From Actinomycetes bacterium (GTDB lineage: Bacteria; Actinomycetota; Acidimicrobiia; Acidimicrobiales; Acidimicrobiaceae), in contig JAJYNL010000038.1 in assembly GCA_021786375.1 (NCBI GenBank), positions 37,263 to 101,262 on the forward strand: a stretch of 64,000 nucleotides of DNA. The letters run 5' to 3'. Below, in pieces: positions 1 to 10,722 of the stretch; position 1 is the stretch's first letter; each line of letters opens with the position of its first letter. The notes below the pieces were generated by a model, which ran no database searches, was not told where the DNA came from, and saw nothing but the letters and a program-made list of their open reading frames with translations. A program made the position numbers and the translations under genes.

Positions 1-120
1 GGGGTTGGCCTCCACGCACACCACTTGGTGCCCCAGATGGGCGAAGCAGACCGCCGAGGTGAGCCCGACGTATCCGGCCCCGACCACCAGCACACTGTGG
101 CTCCTGGCGCCCTTGGTCAT
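1..120 (-). CDS. UDP-glucose/GDP-mannose 6-dehydrogenase family protein, N-terminus only (runs off window edge)
   Basis: Reverse complement from ATG at 120 reads MTKGARSHSVLVVGAGYVGLTSAVCFAHLGHQVVCVEANP; Rossmann GAGYVGL motif typical of UDP-sugar dehydrogenases. Confidence 0.8.
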   Translation of the reverse strand, partial: MTKGARSHSVLVVGAGYVGLTSAVCFAHLGHQVVCVEANP

Positions 121-186
121 TTCAATAGAGGTCACGGCCTCACTCCTTCATTGCCGGCCGCGCTGCGGCGGACCCAAGTAAATTGA

Positions 187-2025
187 TTAGGAAACCTGTT
201 CGGCGGGAACGAAGACGGAGAGGTGCCCGCGGCTCTGGTGCAGCGACGTATAAGCCCCCTCCGCCGCCAGCAGCTCCCGATGGCTCCCCTCCTCCACCAC
301 CCGGCCCTGGGAAAGCAGGGTGATGCGGTCGGCATTGGCGACAGTGGTTATGTGATGGGTCACGTGCACCATGGTCCGCCCCTCGGCCAGGCGCCCGAGC
401 GCATCCAAAAGCACCGCCTCCGTCTCGGCGTCGAGGCCGGCGGCGGGCTCGTCGAGAAGGATGATCGCCGCGTTGCGCGCCATCGCCCTGGCGAAGGCGA
501 CGCACTGGCGCTGCCCGCCCGAAAGGGCGCTTCCCCGCTCGCCTACCAGGGTGTCGTACCCGTCGCGGAGAGAAGAGAGAACTTCGTGCACCCCTGCACG
601 CTTGGCGGCGTCGATGGCGCCGAGGCGGCTCCGCGTCTGCAATCCGTAGGCGATGTTCTCCCACACGGTCTCACCCATCAAGGACGGCTCCTGAGGGACC
701 AGTGCGATGCGGGAGCGGAGCTCAGTCAAGGAGAGTTCCCTCAGGTCGATTCCGTCCAGGGTTATCCTGCCTCGTTGGGGATCGAGGAAGCGCGGGATCA
801 TCTTGACCAGTGTGCTCTTCCCGGATCCCGTGGCCCCCACCAGTGCATGCGAGCTCCCCGCACGTATCTCGAGGTTCATCGCCTCCAGCGACGGCGCGGA
901 CGCCCCCGCATAGACGTAGGTGACGCCTTCGAAGCGGATCTCGCCTTTGGGCCAGCCCAGGTGCCGAGGCTTGAGCGGCTGGGGCGGCTCGGCCGAGGTG
1001 GCCAGCACCTCCTTCACCCGGTCGGCGGAAGCCTGGCCCCGGCCCAGCATTCCCGCCATCTTTGCCAGCTGGCGAACCGGCGTGTAGATGCCACGCAGGT
1101 AGGCCGAGAAGACGAGAAGATCCCCCGGGGTCAGGGATCCGGAGATAACCGCGCGCGCACCGAAGTAGACCACCCCCGCGGTGGAGACGGCCATGGTCGC
1201 GGTGACCAGCGGAGTGAAGCGCGACTGCAGAAGGACGGAGCGCTTGTTGGCCCGCAAACCCTCGTCGGCCAGGTCCGCATATCGGCGCCCCTCGCGCGCC
1301 TCCGCTCCGAAGGCCTGTACCACCGGCAGGGAGATCAGGACCTCCTGGGCGAAGGCCGTCGCCCTGCCTTCGACGTCGCGCGCCTGGCGCTGCGACTTCT
1401 TGATAGCGGTCAGGTAATGGCGCACCGTCAGGTACATGACGGGCAGCAGGGAAAGGATGACGATCGTGTAGCGCCAGTCGACGAAGAGCATGATCACGAC
1501 TATGCCGAGAATGGTGAGGCTGTTCTCCACCAGGATGGGGACCACGTTTGCCACTACACCCTGGATCGCCTGGATATCCCCGCCCAGCCTGGACAGCAGG
1601 TCCCCCACGCTGTTGGAGGCGTGGAATTCCATCGACTGGCGCTCCAGGTGATTGAAGAGGCGGCATCGCAAATCGAAGACCATGCGCTGCCCGGCGTTGG
1701 CCAGGAGCGCGTTGGTGGCATAGGCGAATATTCCGAGAAGGATGGCGATGACCACCATGGCTCCCGCCATCACGTCGAGCCGCGCCACGCGGGTTGCAGG
1801 CAGCCAGGAGAGAAGCTGGGGAAGGGGTCGTGAGCCGAGCACCGTGTCGAAGATCAGCTTCAGGGGCCATGGTGACGCCCACTGCACCATGGCCCGGAGT
1901 GCCGAGACGCCGACTCCGGCCGCCAGCGTCCAGCGAACCGGCGAGGCGTCCATGCCGAAACGCGAGGGCATGACCGCCGCCAGGACACCGGCCTTGGCCC
2001 GGCTGCCGTCAGATCGCCGCGACAC
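187..2025 (-). CDS. ABC transporter, fused permease/ATP-binding exporter
   Basis: Walker A GATGSGKST, signature LSGGQRQ, Walker B IILLDEPAAGLD; TM segments N-terminal. Start chosen at GTG 2025 (VSRRSDG...) rather than 2268, to reduce overlap with upstream gene. Confidence 0.9.
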   Translation of the reverse strand: MSRRSDGSRAKAGVLAAVMPSRFGMDASPVRWTLAAGVGVSALRAMVQWASPWPLKLIFDTVLGSRPLPQLLSWLPATRVARLDVMAGAMVVIAILLGIFAYATNALLANAGQRMVFDLRCRLFNHLERQSMEFHASNSVGDLLSRLGGDIQAIQGVVANVVPILVENSLTILGIVVIMLFVDWRYTIVILSLLPVMYLTVRHYLTAIKKSQRQARDVEGRATAFAQEVLISLPVVQAFGAEAREGRRYADLADEGLRANKRSVLLQSRFTPLVTATMAVSTAGVVYFGARAVISGSLTPGDLLVFSAYLRGIYTPVRQLAKMAGMLGRGQASADRVKEVLATSAEPPQPLKPRHLGWPKGEIRFEGVTYVYAGASAPSLEAMNLEIRAGSSHALVGATGSGKSTLVKMIPRFLDPQRGRITLDGIDLRELSLTELRSRIALVPQEPSLMGETVWENIAYGLQTRSRLGAIDAAKRAGVHEVLSSLRDGYDTLVGERGSALSGGQRQCVAFARAMARNAAIILLDEPAAGLDAETEAVLLDALGRLAEGRTMVHVTHHITTVANADRITLLSQGRVVEEGSHRELLAAEGAYTSLHQSRGHLSVFVPAEQVS

Positions 2026-3205
2026 GTGGCCCTCCCGATGACTGCATGCGCTGTGCCGCCTGCGCCGCGGCAAGTGTGCGCCTTGCCACGTCCACCCAGT
2101 CGGCCCGCTCCAAGGCACACCGCCGGGCCCGTTCCCCCAGCGCATGCCGGATTGACGGAGAAAGGACGAGCCTCTCCAGGGCGGAGGCGAGCGCCGCGGG
2201 ATCCCCGGCGGGGACCAGAACTCCGCAATCACCGAGCAGCTCCCGCACCGGAGGAAAGTCTGAAGCAACCACGGCCTTGCCCGCCGCCATCGCCTCTACC
2301 ACCTTGAGCGGGGAGAAGTAGAAGTTGCCGCTAGGCAGGTAGGGGGCCGCGGCGATGTCCATGGCGGCCAAGTAGGCGGGCACCCTTTGCGCAGGAACCG
2401 CGCCCGCGGCGACCGCAGGAATGCGTTGGCGGAGCGAAGCCAGGCCCGCCTGCGCCGCGTCACGCCCCGGACCGTCACCCACCACCAGCAGGCCGAAGCG
2501 ATGCGCGCCCGCCAGGAGCTCAGCCGCCTCGAACAGCGGCTCCAGCCCGTGCCACGGCTTCAGGCTCCCCACGAAGCCGATGACCGGGAGGTCTTCGAAC
2601 CCGAACTCCGCTCGCAGCTTCGCCCCTTCCGCCCGCCAACGGCCGGGTTCGAGCAGTGCGGTATCGGCTCCGTTCGGTATAACTAGGGCGGTGGCGGCTC
2701 CCCGCGCAACGGCCCAGTCGGCCAGAGGCTCGGAAACCGCCACCACTGCGGCGTCACGGAGAGCCGCGGCCTCAGCCAGATTCGCCGCCTCGCGATTGGC
2801 CAGGCCGAAGTGCGCCTCACGCTCTGCCGCCACCGGGGCGTTGACCTCCACCAGCCTGGGAAGGCCCAGGCGACGGCCCAGGCCACCGCCGTCGGCAAAC
2901 AAGGCGAGGCGCTCCATGACAAGGTCGAAACCCGCTCCGTCCAGATGTCCGGCCACGCTTTCATAGAAGGTGTTGGAGGCCTCGATCCTGCGGAGCTCAC
3001 CGGCGGGACCGCTCGGCACCGGCCCGACCGGCACCTCGACGACCTCGGCACCGGGGATGCCGGGTGCTTCTACCTTGGGCGCAAAGACGGTCACCTGGAC
3101 CCCGATGGAGCCAAGGGCACGGGCCAAGGAGGCGACGTGCACCGAGGCGCCCTTGGTGCCGCCGATCGGAATCCCGGGGTCGCAGACGAGGTAGGCGACG
3201 CGCAA
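2009..3205 (-). CDS. Glycosyltransferase (GT4-like)
   Basis: GFVGSLKPWHGLEPLFEAAELL and SPLKVVEAMAAGKAVVASDFPPVRELL, GT-B glycosyltransferase motifs. Confidence 0.85.
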   Translation of the reverse strand: MRVAYLVCDPGIPIGGTKGASVHVASLARALGSIGVQVTVFAPKVEAPGIPGAEVVEVPVGPVPSGPAGELRRIEASNTFYESVAGHLDGAGFDLVMERLALFADGGGLGRRLGLPRLVEVNAPVAAEREAHFGLANREAANLAEAAALRDAAVVAVSEPLADWAVARGAATALVIPNGADTALLEPGRWRAEGAKLRAEFGFEDLPVIGFVGSLKPWHGLEPLFEAAELLAGAHRFGLLVVGDGPGRDAAQAGLASLRQRIPAVAAGAVPAQRVPAYLAAMDIAAAPYLPSGNFYFSPLKVVEAMAAGKAVVASDFPPVRELLGDCGVLVPAGDPAALASALERLVLSPSIRHALGERARRCALERADWVDVARRTLAAAQAAQRMQSSGGPRVAAI

Positions 3206-4552
3206 CTAGATCGCCTCCCAGGTCGTCCGCGGCGCAACGGCGGCAAACCCTGCCGGCGCCCCGGGTGCGAACGCGAGCTCCCAAAAGCGCTGCGCAACCG
3301 CCCTGGAGCACTCGTCGCGTGCCAGCTGGCGCTCCACTTTCCGCCGGCCGGCGCCGCCTATGCGACCTCGAAGGTCCGAGTCCGAGAGCAGGGCGCCGAT
3401 GGCCGTTGCAAGCGCCGCGGGATCCCCGGCAGGGACGACGAGCCCGGTCTCTCCGTCGAGCAGCACCTCGGGAATGCCCGCAACGTCGGTTCCGACGACG
3501 GGAATGGCACTCGCCATGGCCTCCAGCACCGAATTCGGCACGCCGTCCCGGTCACCTCCCTCGACCACCACGCTGGCCTGCACGAATACGTCCGCCTTGG
3601 TGTACTCCTCCCTGACCTCCTCCTGGGTCCGCGCCCCGAGAAGCCTGACTTTGCCGGCCAGTCCGGCTGAGCGGATGCGGGCCTCGAGCTCCTCGCGCAT
3701 CCCGCCACCGCCGACGACTCGGCACCTGAATTCAGCCCCTTGGGCGGCCAATTCGGCAAGGGCGTCGATCAGGACCGGATATCCCTTCTTGGGGACAAGC
3801 CGTCCGACGGCAAGGATGACCGGGGGGCCCGAAGCGCGCCTGGCGCCGGCAGGTGGAGCAAAACGCTCTATGTCGACCCCGTGGTACTGGAGCCGGACGC
3901 GCCCCGCCAGCGCTGCGGAGCGCTGCGCACCGAGATGTGTGGCCGCCACCTGCAACAGGGCATCGCGCGCCGAGGCGGAGCAGACCATGACGAAAGCGGC
4001 TCGCTCGATCCGGTGCGCCAGGTGGCGCGGGTTGGCGAGATACAAGTCCTTGGCGTGCGCGGCAAAGCTGAACGGCACCCCGATGAGGGTGGAGGCAAGT
4101 TCGGCGATCGCAGCCGGCGAGTGGGCAAATGCCGCATGAATATGCCGGCTGCCGGACTCCTCGGCCACGCGCGCGAGGTAAGCGGCCTCCAGCAGGTGCT
4201 TGGCGGCCGTGGCGGCCGACTCCCGGTCGCGGAGTCCGCGCAGCACCCCCGCGACACCCCTGGGACGGCGAATCGCCAGCTCCACCAGCGCGAAGGCCAT
4301 TGTGGACCAGGACGCCGCCTTCGCCCGGGCTCCACCCGGCCGGTGCAGGTACGTCACCGCGCTTTTCACCTCCGCGGTCCGCGCCTGGCGGAGCGGCTCG
4401 CCCGGATCGGCGATGGAAACCAGCCTGAGTGGTAGCCCCGCCCGTTCGAGGCCGATGATCTCATCGAGGATGAAGGTCTCCGACAGGCGGGGGAAGCGCT
4501 TGGTCAGGTAGGTCAAGGTGCCCGAACCCGGGGCGATCCGGCGCCCGCTCAC
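3206..4552 (-). CDS. Glycosyltransferase (GT4-like)
   Basis: ILAVGRLVPKKGYPVLIDALAEL and GVPNSVLEAMASAIPVVGTDVAGIPEVL motifs. Confidence 0.87.
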   Translation of the reverse strand: MSGRRIAPGSGTLTYLTKRFPRLSETFILDEIIGLERAGLPLRLVSIADPGEPLRQARTAEVKSAVTYLHRPGGARAKAASWSTMAFALVELAIRRPRGVAGVLRGLRDRESAATAAKHLLEAAYLARVAEESGSRHIHAAFAHSPAAIAELASTLIGVPFSFAAHAKDLYLANPRHLAHRIERAAFVMVCSASARDALLQVAATHLGAQRSAALAGRVRLQYHGVDIERFAPPAGARRASGPPVILAVGRLVPKKGYPVLIDALAELAAQGAEFRCRVVGGGGMREELEARIRSAGLAGKVRLLGARTQEEVREEYTKADVFVQASVVVEGGDRDGVPNSVLEAMASAIPVVGTDVAGIPEVLLDGETGLVVPAGDPAALATAIGALLSDSDLRGRIGGAGRRKVERQLARDECSRAVAQRFWELAFAPGAPAGFAAVAPRTTWEAI

Positions 4553-5787
4553 GGACGGCCCGTGGCGATCGTGGCCGCCGGCCTTTCCACACCACTCCAG
4601 CGGCTCCGGGATCCCGCGCCAAGCATCTCGCGGACCTCCAAGGTGAGGGCGTGCAAGCCGGTGAGGTTGAAGCTCGGCCTCTCGACCCCGGCGCCCAACC
4701 GTCCAACTGCCTGGATCAGCGCGCGGTGCAGGTCATCCGGGTCCGAGTTCTCGACCGGGTCGACCATCTCGACGAGGCCCCTGGTGGAAAAGGCGGTGGC
4801 ACGGAGGAGCTGCTCCATGCGCGGCCATGCCCTTGGGACCACCACCGTTGGAACTCGTGCCGCCGCGAGCTCCGAGAGCGTGTTGTAACCTCCCCGGGTG
4901 ACCACGAAGGCCGCTCCGGAGGCGACCTGGGCGATGTCGTCCACCATGTCGACCGCCTTGGCCCCGGGGTTCCGGGCAAGCGCTATCTCCAGCGTGGCAC
5001 GGTCGGCCGTGCTCATGAGGGGGCCGGTGGCGAGCAGCGCGCCCAGGCCCAGTGCGGAAGCGGCACGCAGTGCGGCGACGAGCACCTCGACCCCGTCCCC
5101 GCCCCCACCCACGGTGCCGAGTACGAAGGGCCGTTGGGGCAGCGCCTCGGGAAGCAGCGCGGTCGGACGCGACGGAGGAGCCACGTAGCCGCAATACGAG
5201 AGCTTGGCTCTCTCCGCCTCGCCGAGGCCATAGGCCTCCGCCACGTCGAAAATGTCCTTCTGCCCGTAGACGAGGATACGGTCATACACCGAGCGGAGCG
5301 TCTCGTAGACCCCCTCCGCTCCCCACAAAGAGCGCACGTGATCCGGGTCGTCGAGGATGTCGCGCAATCCGAGGATGAGGCGTGGAGCGCGCGGCAGCTC
5401 CGCCACCGCCTCGAAGACCGGCAGCAGCTCCCCCTTCATTCCCTGGGGTGAGTGATCAACCAGAATAAGATCAGGCCGCCAGCGCCGCACCACGTCGACC
5501 AGCACCGCACTACGCGCACGGCGCACCAGCGACAAGGGAATACCGGGCTCGCGGGAATCGTAGCTCTCGACGCCGGTCTTTATCACGGGCGGGAGTTTGA
5601 CCACCTGGAGTCCCGAGGGGCGGCGAAAGCGGTCGGCCACGGTGGAGCCCGTCGCCAGGAGCACCTGGCAACCGGAGAGGCCGGAGAGGCCGGAGAGAAG
5701 GGCCCCGGCTATGGCCAGGTTTCGCCGCAGATGCCCCAGCCCGTAGGTGTCATGGGAGTAGAGGAGAACCCTTGCGCCGGTGCTCAA
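4549..5787 (-). CDS. Glycosyltransferase, MurG-like / predicted glycosyl transferase family
   Basis: N-term RVLLYSHDTYGLGHLRRNLAIAGAL and C-term FVVTRGGYNTLSELAAARVPTVVVPRAWPRMEQLLRA. Confidence 0.8.
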   Translation of the reverse strand: MSTGARVLLYSHDTYGLGHLRRNLAIAGALLSGLSGLSGCQVLLATGSTVADRFRRPSGLQVVKLPPVIKTGVESYDSREPGIPLSLVRRARSAVLVDVVRRWRPDLILVDHSPQGMKGELLPVFEAVAELPRAPRLILGLRDILDDPDHVRSLWGAEGVYETLRSVYDRILVYGQKDIFDVAEAYGLGEAERAKLSYCGYVAPPSRPTALLPEALPQRPFVLGTVGGGGDGVEVLVAALRAASALGLGALLATGPLMSTADRATLEIALARNPGAKAVDMVDDIAQVASGAAFVVTRGGYNTLSELAAARVPTVVVPRAWPRMEQLLRATAFSTRGLVEMVDPVENSDPDDLHRALIQAVGRLGAGVERPSFNLTGLHALTLEVREMLGAGSRSRWSGVERPAATIATGRP

Positions 5788-6782
5788 GCGAGGCTCCCTT
5801 CCATCGCCTCAATGCGATCGCGAATCCAGTCGACCTCTGCGCTCAGGCCCTCGAAAAAGCCGACCTTGGCGTTGAAGCCAAGGAGCTCCTTCGCCCGGGT
5901 GAGATCGGCCTCGGTCCGATAGACGTCGCCACGGGCGAATCCGACACGCTCCGCATCGATGCTGTGGCCGACCAGCCCCTCGAGCATCTCGATGACCTCG
6001 TTGAGCGTCACCGTGCTGCCGCCGCCGATGTTCACGGCCATCCCCTCCACCGGGCCATCCGCTGCGGCGATGGTGGCGTCCACCACGTCGTCCACGTAGG
6101 TGAAGTCACGTACCTGGGTGCCATCACCGAGCACGGTTATCGGCCGCCCATGAAGCGCGGCTTCCGCGAAGATGCGAATGCCCATGTCGGGGCGCTGGCC
6201 GGGCCCGTACACCGTGAAATACCTGAGCGCCGCACAGCCAAGGCCGTCATCCGACGCGTCCAGGCAAAGCCGCTCGGCCTCGAGCTTGGTACGGCCGTAG
6301 GGCGAGATGGGGCTGGTCGGCGCGGCTTCCGCAAAAGGCGTGGGAGCATTCCCGTAGACGGAGGAGGAAGAGGCGTAGACGAGCCGCCGGACGCCGGCGG
6401 CACGCGCTGCGGCCAGCAGCCTTCGGGTTGCGACCACGTTGTCGTGCACATAACGTTGCTCGATGTCGAAGCTCGGCCGAACGCCCGGCCTTCCCGCCAG
6501 GTGAAAGACGACGTCGGCGCCCCGAAAGAGCCCCTGCAGCTCGAGCTCGGCCACGTCCCCCCGGACAAGCGAGAAGCCGGGGACGTCAGCCAGCAAGGAG
6601 GCTCGCGCCTCCTTCTCGGCGGGATCGTAGCTGTCGGTGAACGCGTCGATCCCGACCACCGACCAGCCGCCGGCGCAAAGGCGAGCCGCGAGACGCGAGC
6701 CGATAAAGCCTGCGGCGCCGGTCACCACCGCTCGTCGTCCCGTGCCTCTTTGGAGGACATCACTTCCCAAGTCAAATCCCAC
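5784..6782 (-). CDS. NAD-dependent epimerase/dehydratase (UDP-glucose 4-epimerase-like)
   Basis: VTGAAGFIGSRLAARL nucleotide-binding motif; YGRTKLEAE catalytic YxxxK; overlaps the downstream glycosyltransferase by 4 nt. Confidence 0.88.
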   Translation of the reverse strand: MGFDLGSDVLQRGTGRRAVVTGAAGFIGSRLAARLCAGGWSVVGIDAFTDSYDPAEKEARASLLADVPGFSLVRGDVAELELQGLFRGADVVFHLAGRPGVRPSFDIEQRYVHDNVVATRRLLAAARAAGVRRLVYASSSSVYGNAPTPFAEAAPTSPISPYGRTKLEAERLCLDASDDGLGCAALRYFTVYGPGQRPDMGIRIFAEAALHGRPITVLGDGTQVRDFTYVDDVVDATIAAADGPVEGMAVNIGGGSTVTLNEVIEMLEGLVGHSIDAERVGFARGDVYRTEADLTRAKELLGFNAKVGFFEGLSAEVDWIRDRIEAMEGSLA

Positions 6783-7078
6783 AGATTCCCCCTAATTGGA
6801 TATACCGCAGCCACAGCACTGCGGGGGATTGATCCATGCTCAAAGCGAGCGATTAGCGCTATATGAGGAGCACATGAGAGGATTTTCATGCGATTCACAG
6901 GGAAGCGATACGTCCTGTAAACGTTCGGTTGCTGATCGGCTCGCGAGCGCGTGCCGAGATACTTCTCCAGCTCAGAATAACTTCACGGTCTCGAAAGAGG
7001 GAGGTGCGGAGTTTGATCCGCGCCGGCTATCCCTTTCAGGTTCTCCTTATTTTCTCCGAGGCACGTGGAAAATTATGG

Positions 7079-7162
7079 AACGGTAACGCAACGGTATTGC
7101 TTTGGAATAATTTCGGAAGACACGCATATAGCCAACCTATAAAAACCTAGGCCGCAACCTAG
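7079..7162. repeat. Clustered short direct repeats (AACGGTA x2; AACCTA x3) in AT-rich intergenic region
   Basis: AACGGTA at 7079 and 7090; AACCTAT at 7134, AACCTAG at 7144 and 7156. Confidence 0.5.
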
Positions 7163-7331
7163 CCGATCGCAAAGTCGGCATACTGGTTAGCTTATTTCAC
7201 GCTGCGTGAGGACTCGCCCGATCCGCTGGCCGCCGCAGGGCGGCCTTCGCGCCCGCTACTCACAACTGAGGCACCGGCGCCGCACCTGTCCTGGGCCAAC
7301 TAGCGCCCCAAACGCGTGCACCGGTGCGGTC

Positions 7332-9779
7332 TCAGCTCGCCGGAGCCACGGAATCGGCCCGGCCGTGGACTCTCGCCGGGGTTCGCGGCGAGCGCCCTAG
7401 TCTCGCCTCGACCTCGATCACGTGCAGGATGGTCTTTACGACGGTGTCGGGATTCAATGACATCGAGTCGATTCCGAGTTCGACCAGGAACTCGGCCATC
7501 TCCGGGTAGTCGGAAGGCGCCTGACCGCACAGCCCCGAGTGGATTCCGTTGCGCCGGCATCCCTCGACGGCCAGGCGGATCATTTCCTTCACGCCCTCAT
7601 CGCGCTCGTCGTAGTCGAAGGCGACGATGTCACTGTCACGATCGACGCCGAGGGTCAGCTGGGTGAGGTCGTTGGATCCGATCGAGAAGCCGTCGAAGTG
7701 ACGGGCGAAGCGATCGATGAGGATGACGTTGTTGGGGATCTCGCACATGGCGTAGACCTGCAGCCCGTTCTCCCCGCGCCGGAGACCGTACTCGGCCATT
7801 CGGGCCAGCACCTGCTCCGCCTCGGCGACCCGGCGAACGAAGGGTAGCATCAGCACCACGTTGACCAGCCCCATCTCCTCTCGCACCCTCTTCATGGCGG
7901 CACATTCAAGGGCGAAGCCCTCGGCGTAGGCAGGGTGCGCGTAGCGCGAGGCGCCCCGGAAGCCGAGCATCGGGTTCGACTCCTCGGGCTCGAAGCCGGA
8001 TCCCCCGACCAGGCTTGCGTACTCGTTGGTCTTGAAGTCGGACATCCTGACCACCACCGGCTTGGGCCAGAAGGCGGCGGCAATCGTGCCCACACCCTCG
8101 GAGAGACGCTCGACAAAGTAGCTCGCACCGTCGGGGTAACTCTTGGTGATCGCGGCGATCTCCTTCTTGGCATTCTGCTCGGAGACCCGCTCCGGATGCA
8201 GCAATGCCAGCGGGTGGGCACGGATGGACTCGGTGATGATGAACTCCATGCGAACCAGCCCCACCCCGTCGTTGGGGAGGAAGGAGGTCTTGAAGGCCAG
8301 GTCCGGATTGCCCAGGTTGATCATGATCTTCGTCGCGGGGCGGATAACCTGGCCGAGGTCGATGCGCTCGACGTGGAAGGGTACCGCACCCTCGTAGACA
8401 CGGCCGGCCTCCCCTTCCGCACACGAGACCGTGACCATCTCTGCGGAGGCAACCTCCGCCGTCGCGTTTCCGGTCCCGACGACTGCTGGAATGCCCAGCT
8501 CCCGCGCGATGATCGCCGCATGGCAGGTTCGCCCGCCGCGGTTGGTCACGATGGCCGCGGCTCGCTTCATCACCGGCTCCCAGTCCGGGGTGGTTGTTTC
8601 GGCGACGAGCACCTCCCCGTCTTGGAGCTGGGCAAGCCGAGCAGGTCCGTCAATAACCCGCGGCCGCCCGGCTGCAATTCCCTCCCCGACGGAGCGTCCC
8701 GCGGCCAGGACGGCGGCTTCGCCATCGAGCACGAAGGTCTCGGCCCAGCTTGCACCCCTCTGAGAGGCGACCGTCTCCGGCCTGGCCTGGACGAGATAGA
8801 TCAGGCCGTCCTCGCCGTCCTTGGCCCACTCAATGTCCATTGGGCGCCCATAATGGCGCTCAACTCCGATGGCCGCACCGGCCAGTTCGAGGACGTCCAC
8901 GTCCGAGAGGCAGAAGCGGTCCCGATCGGCCCGCGGGGTGGGGACGTTTCTCGTAGTCCGGCGGGTGCCTCCCTCGACGAAGATCAACTTCACCGCCTTG
9001 TCGCCCAAGTGGCGGCGCAACACCGCCCGGTAGCCGGCCTCGTAGGTCGGCTTGTGTACGTAGAACTCATCGGGGTCAACCGCCCCTTGCACAACGTTCT
9101 CACCCAGACCCCACGACCCGGTGATGAAGACCACTTCCTTGAAGCCCGACTCGGTGTCCAAGGTAAACATGACTCCGGAAGCCGCCAGGTCGGAGCGAAC
9201 CATCTTCATGATGCCGATTGAAAGTGCCACCTTGAAGTGATCGAACCCCTGGTCCTCGCGGTAATGAATGGCGCGGTCCGTGAACATCGAGGCGAAGCAG
9301 CGCCGACAGGCATCGAGCAGGCTCTCTTCGCCGCGGATGTTGAGGAAGGTCTCCTGCTGCCCGGCAAAGCTCGCCGCAGGCAGGTCCTCGGCCGTGGCCG
9401 ATGAGCGTACCGCCAAGCTCACCTCAGACCCGTACTCATCCTGGAGCCGCTTGTAGCCTTCGAGGATCTGCAGCCTCAGATCCGCGGGAAGTGGGGCACC
9501 GTAGACGATCTCCCTGGCTTTCTTGGCCCTGCGCGCCAGATCGCGGACGTCGGCCGGGTCGAGCCAGTCGAGCACATCGTGAAGGCGGTCCACAGCCCCT
9601 GCCTGCTCCAGAACGTGACGGTAGGCCTCGGCGGTCACTGCAAAACCGTTGGGTACGCGGACCCCGGCCCCCCCAAGGTGGCGATACATCTCGCCCAGGG
9701 AGGCGTTCTTCCCTCCCACCAGGGGGACATCGTCTATCCCGAACTCCTCGAAGAAGCGTACGAAGCTGGGTTTGGCCAT
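7332..9779 (-). CDS. ppsA: Phosphoenolpyruvate synthase (pyruvate, water dikinase)
   Basis: N-term [25 protein letters not shown]; phosphohistidine loop [27 protein letters not shown]-term [18 protein letters not shown] and [12 protein letters not shown]. Confidence 0.95.
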   Translation of the reverse strand: MAKPSFVRFFEEFGIDDVPLVGGKNASLGEMYRHLGGAGVRVPNGFAVTAEAYRHVLEQAGAVDRLHDVLDWLDPADVRDLARRAKKAREIVYGAPLPADLRLQILEGYKRLQDEYGSEVSLAVRSSATAEDLPAASFAGQQETFLNIRGEESLLDACRRCFASMFTDRAIHYREDQGFDHFKVALSIGIMKMVRSDLAASGVMFTLDTESGFKEVVFITGSWGLGENVVQGAVDPDEFYVHKPTYEAGYRAVLRRHLGDKAVKLIFVEGGTRRTTRNVPTPRADRDRFCLSDVDVLELAGAAIGVERHYGRPMDIEWAKDGEDGLIYLVQARPETVASQRGASWAETFVLDGEAAVLAAGRSVGEGIAAGRPRVIDGPARLAQLQDGEVLVAETTTPDWEPVMKRAAAIVTNRGGRTCHAAIIARELGIPAVVGTGNATAEVASAEMVTVSCAEGEAGRVYEGAVPFHVERIDLGQVIRPATKIMINLGNPDLAFKTSFLPNDGVGLVRMEFIITESIRAHPLALLHPERVSEQNAKKEIAAITKSYPDGASYFVERLSEGVGTIAAAFWPKPVVVRMSDFKTNEYASLVGGSGFEPEESNPMLGFRGASRYAHPAYAEGFALECAAMKRVREEMGLVNVVLMLPFVRRVAEAEQVLARMAEYGLRRGENGLQVYAMCEIPNNVILIDRFARHFDGFSIGSNDLTQLTLGVDRDSDIVAFDYDERDEGVKEMIRLAVEGCRRNGIHSGLCGQAPSDYPEMAEFLVELGIDSMSLNPDTVVKTILHVIEVEARLGRSPRTPARVHGRADSVAPAS

Positions 9780-10062
9780 GGTGCATCTCCCCGTTCAAGG
9801 GCCTGGTGCGCGCCTGAAGGCGCGCAGGCCGCGAGTGCTCGCGCAATCGGGGCGGCTCGTGTGCCCCCGCTGGAAAGCTACCGCGGCAACAGTCGCGAGG
9901 GAAGAGGCCTGTTCCGGCAAAGTCATCGCGAAGGACTCATCGAGCCACTAAGGAGACCGTCTTCGGTCGCCAGCGCGGCCGACGAGCACGCGGGATGCGG
10001 CCGCCTTACGCAACCCGGCCCCATAAGCGCCCTCCTGAGCCGGGCGTTGATAAATTTGGCCC

Positions 10063-10722
10063 ATGAGCGATCACGTCACGGGGGCAAAGTTCCAAACATG
10101 GCCGGGAGTGCAGGATTGGAGGGTCTTGGCCACCACGTTCGCGACACGGGTCGGGATTCGCTCCTTGGACGAAGGTGCCCGGCTGCTTGCGCGGATAGCC
10201 GGCCTCGCTGAGGCCCATACCTGCAGACTCCAGGTCGACGTGCGCCCCGAGAGCGTTACGATCAGGCTGCCATTCCGGGACGCAGGCTCGCCCACGAGGG
10301 AGGACGCCGAACTGGCTCGCGCGATATCGGCCGAAGCGCAAGCCCTCGGCCTACGGGCCGCCGCCGGCTCGGTCCAGGAGGTCCAACTGGCAATCGACGC
10401 CATGTCGCCACCCACGGTCATCCCCTTCTGGAAGGCGGTCCTTGGCTACGAGACCATGGGAGAGGAGGATCTCGTAGACCCGGAAGCGGTCGGCCCGTGG
10501 ATCTGGTTCCAGCAGATGGATGCTCCTCGGCCCCAGCGCAACCGCATTCACGTCGACATCTACGTTCCGGTCGACCTTGCCCAGGCGCGAATCGAGGCGG
10601 CGCTTTCCGCCGGGGGCCGCCTGGTCACCAGCGAGCACGCCCCCTCTTGGTGGGTGCTGGCCGACCTGGAGGGCAATGAGGCTTGCATCGCCACCCGCAT
10701 GGAGTTCGAACGCGTCACCTAG
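10063..10722 (+). CDS. VOC (glyoxalase-like) protein with N-terminal pterin-4a-carbinolamine dehydratase-like domain
   Basis: N-terminal half resembles PCD fold (GVQDWRVLATTFATRVGIRSLDEGARLLARIAGLAEAH...VTIRLPF); C-terminal half FWKAVLGYETMGEEDLVDPEAVGPWIWFQQMDAPRPQRNRIHVDIYV is VOC/Glyoxalase_6-like. Confidence 0.75.
   Translation: MSDHVTGAKFQTWPGVQDWRVLATTFATRVGIRSLDEGARLLARIAGLAEAHTCRLQVDVRPESVTIRLPFRDAGSPTREDAELARAISAEAQALGLRAAAGSVQEVQLAIDAMSPPTVIPFWKAVLGYETMGEEDLVDPEAVGPWIWFQQMDAPRPQRNRIHVDIYVPVDLAQARIEAALSAGGRLVTSEHAPSWWVLADLEGNEACIATRMEFERVT

Noticed and set aside
223-1833. 536-aa plus-strand ORF opposite the ABC transporter
   Set aside because: Shadow ORF from high-GC codon bias; the minus strand carries clear ABC motifs and the plus product has none
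5677-5702. Tandem GAGAGGCCG repeat
   Set aside because: Short in-frame LSG repeat inside a glycosyltransferase; too short to call a functional repeat
7228-7245. GGCCGCC-GCAG-GGCGGCC hairpin downstream of ppsA
   Set aside because: Perfect 7-bp stem but no T tract and ~90 nt beyond the stop; not enough support to call a terminator
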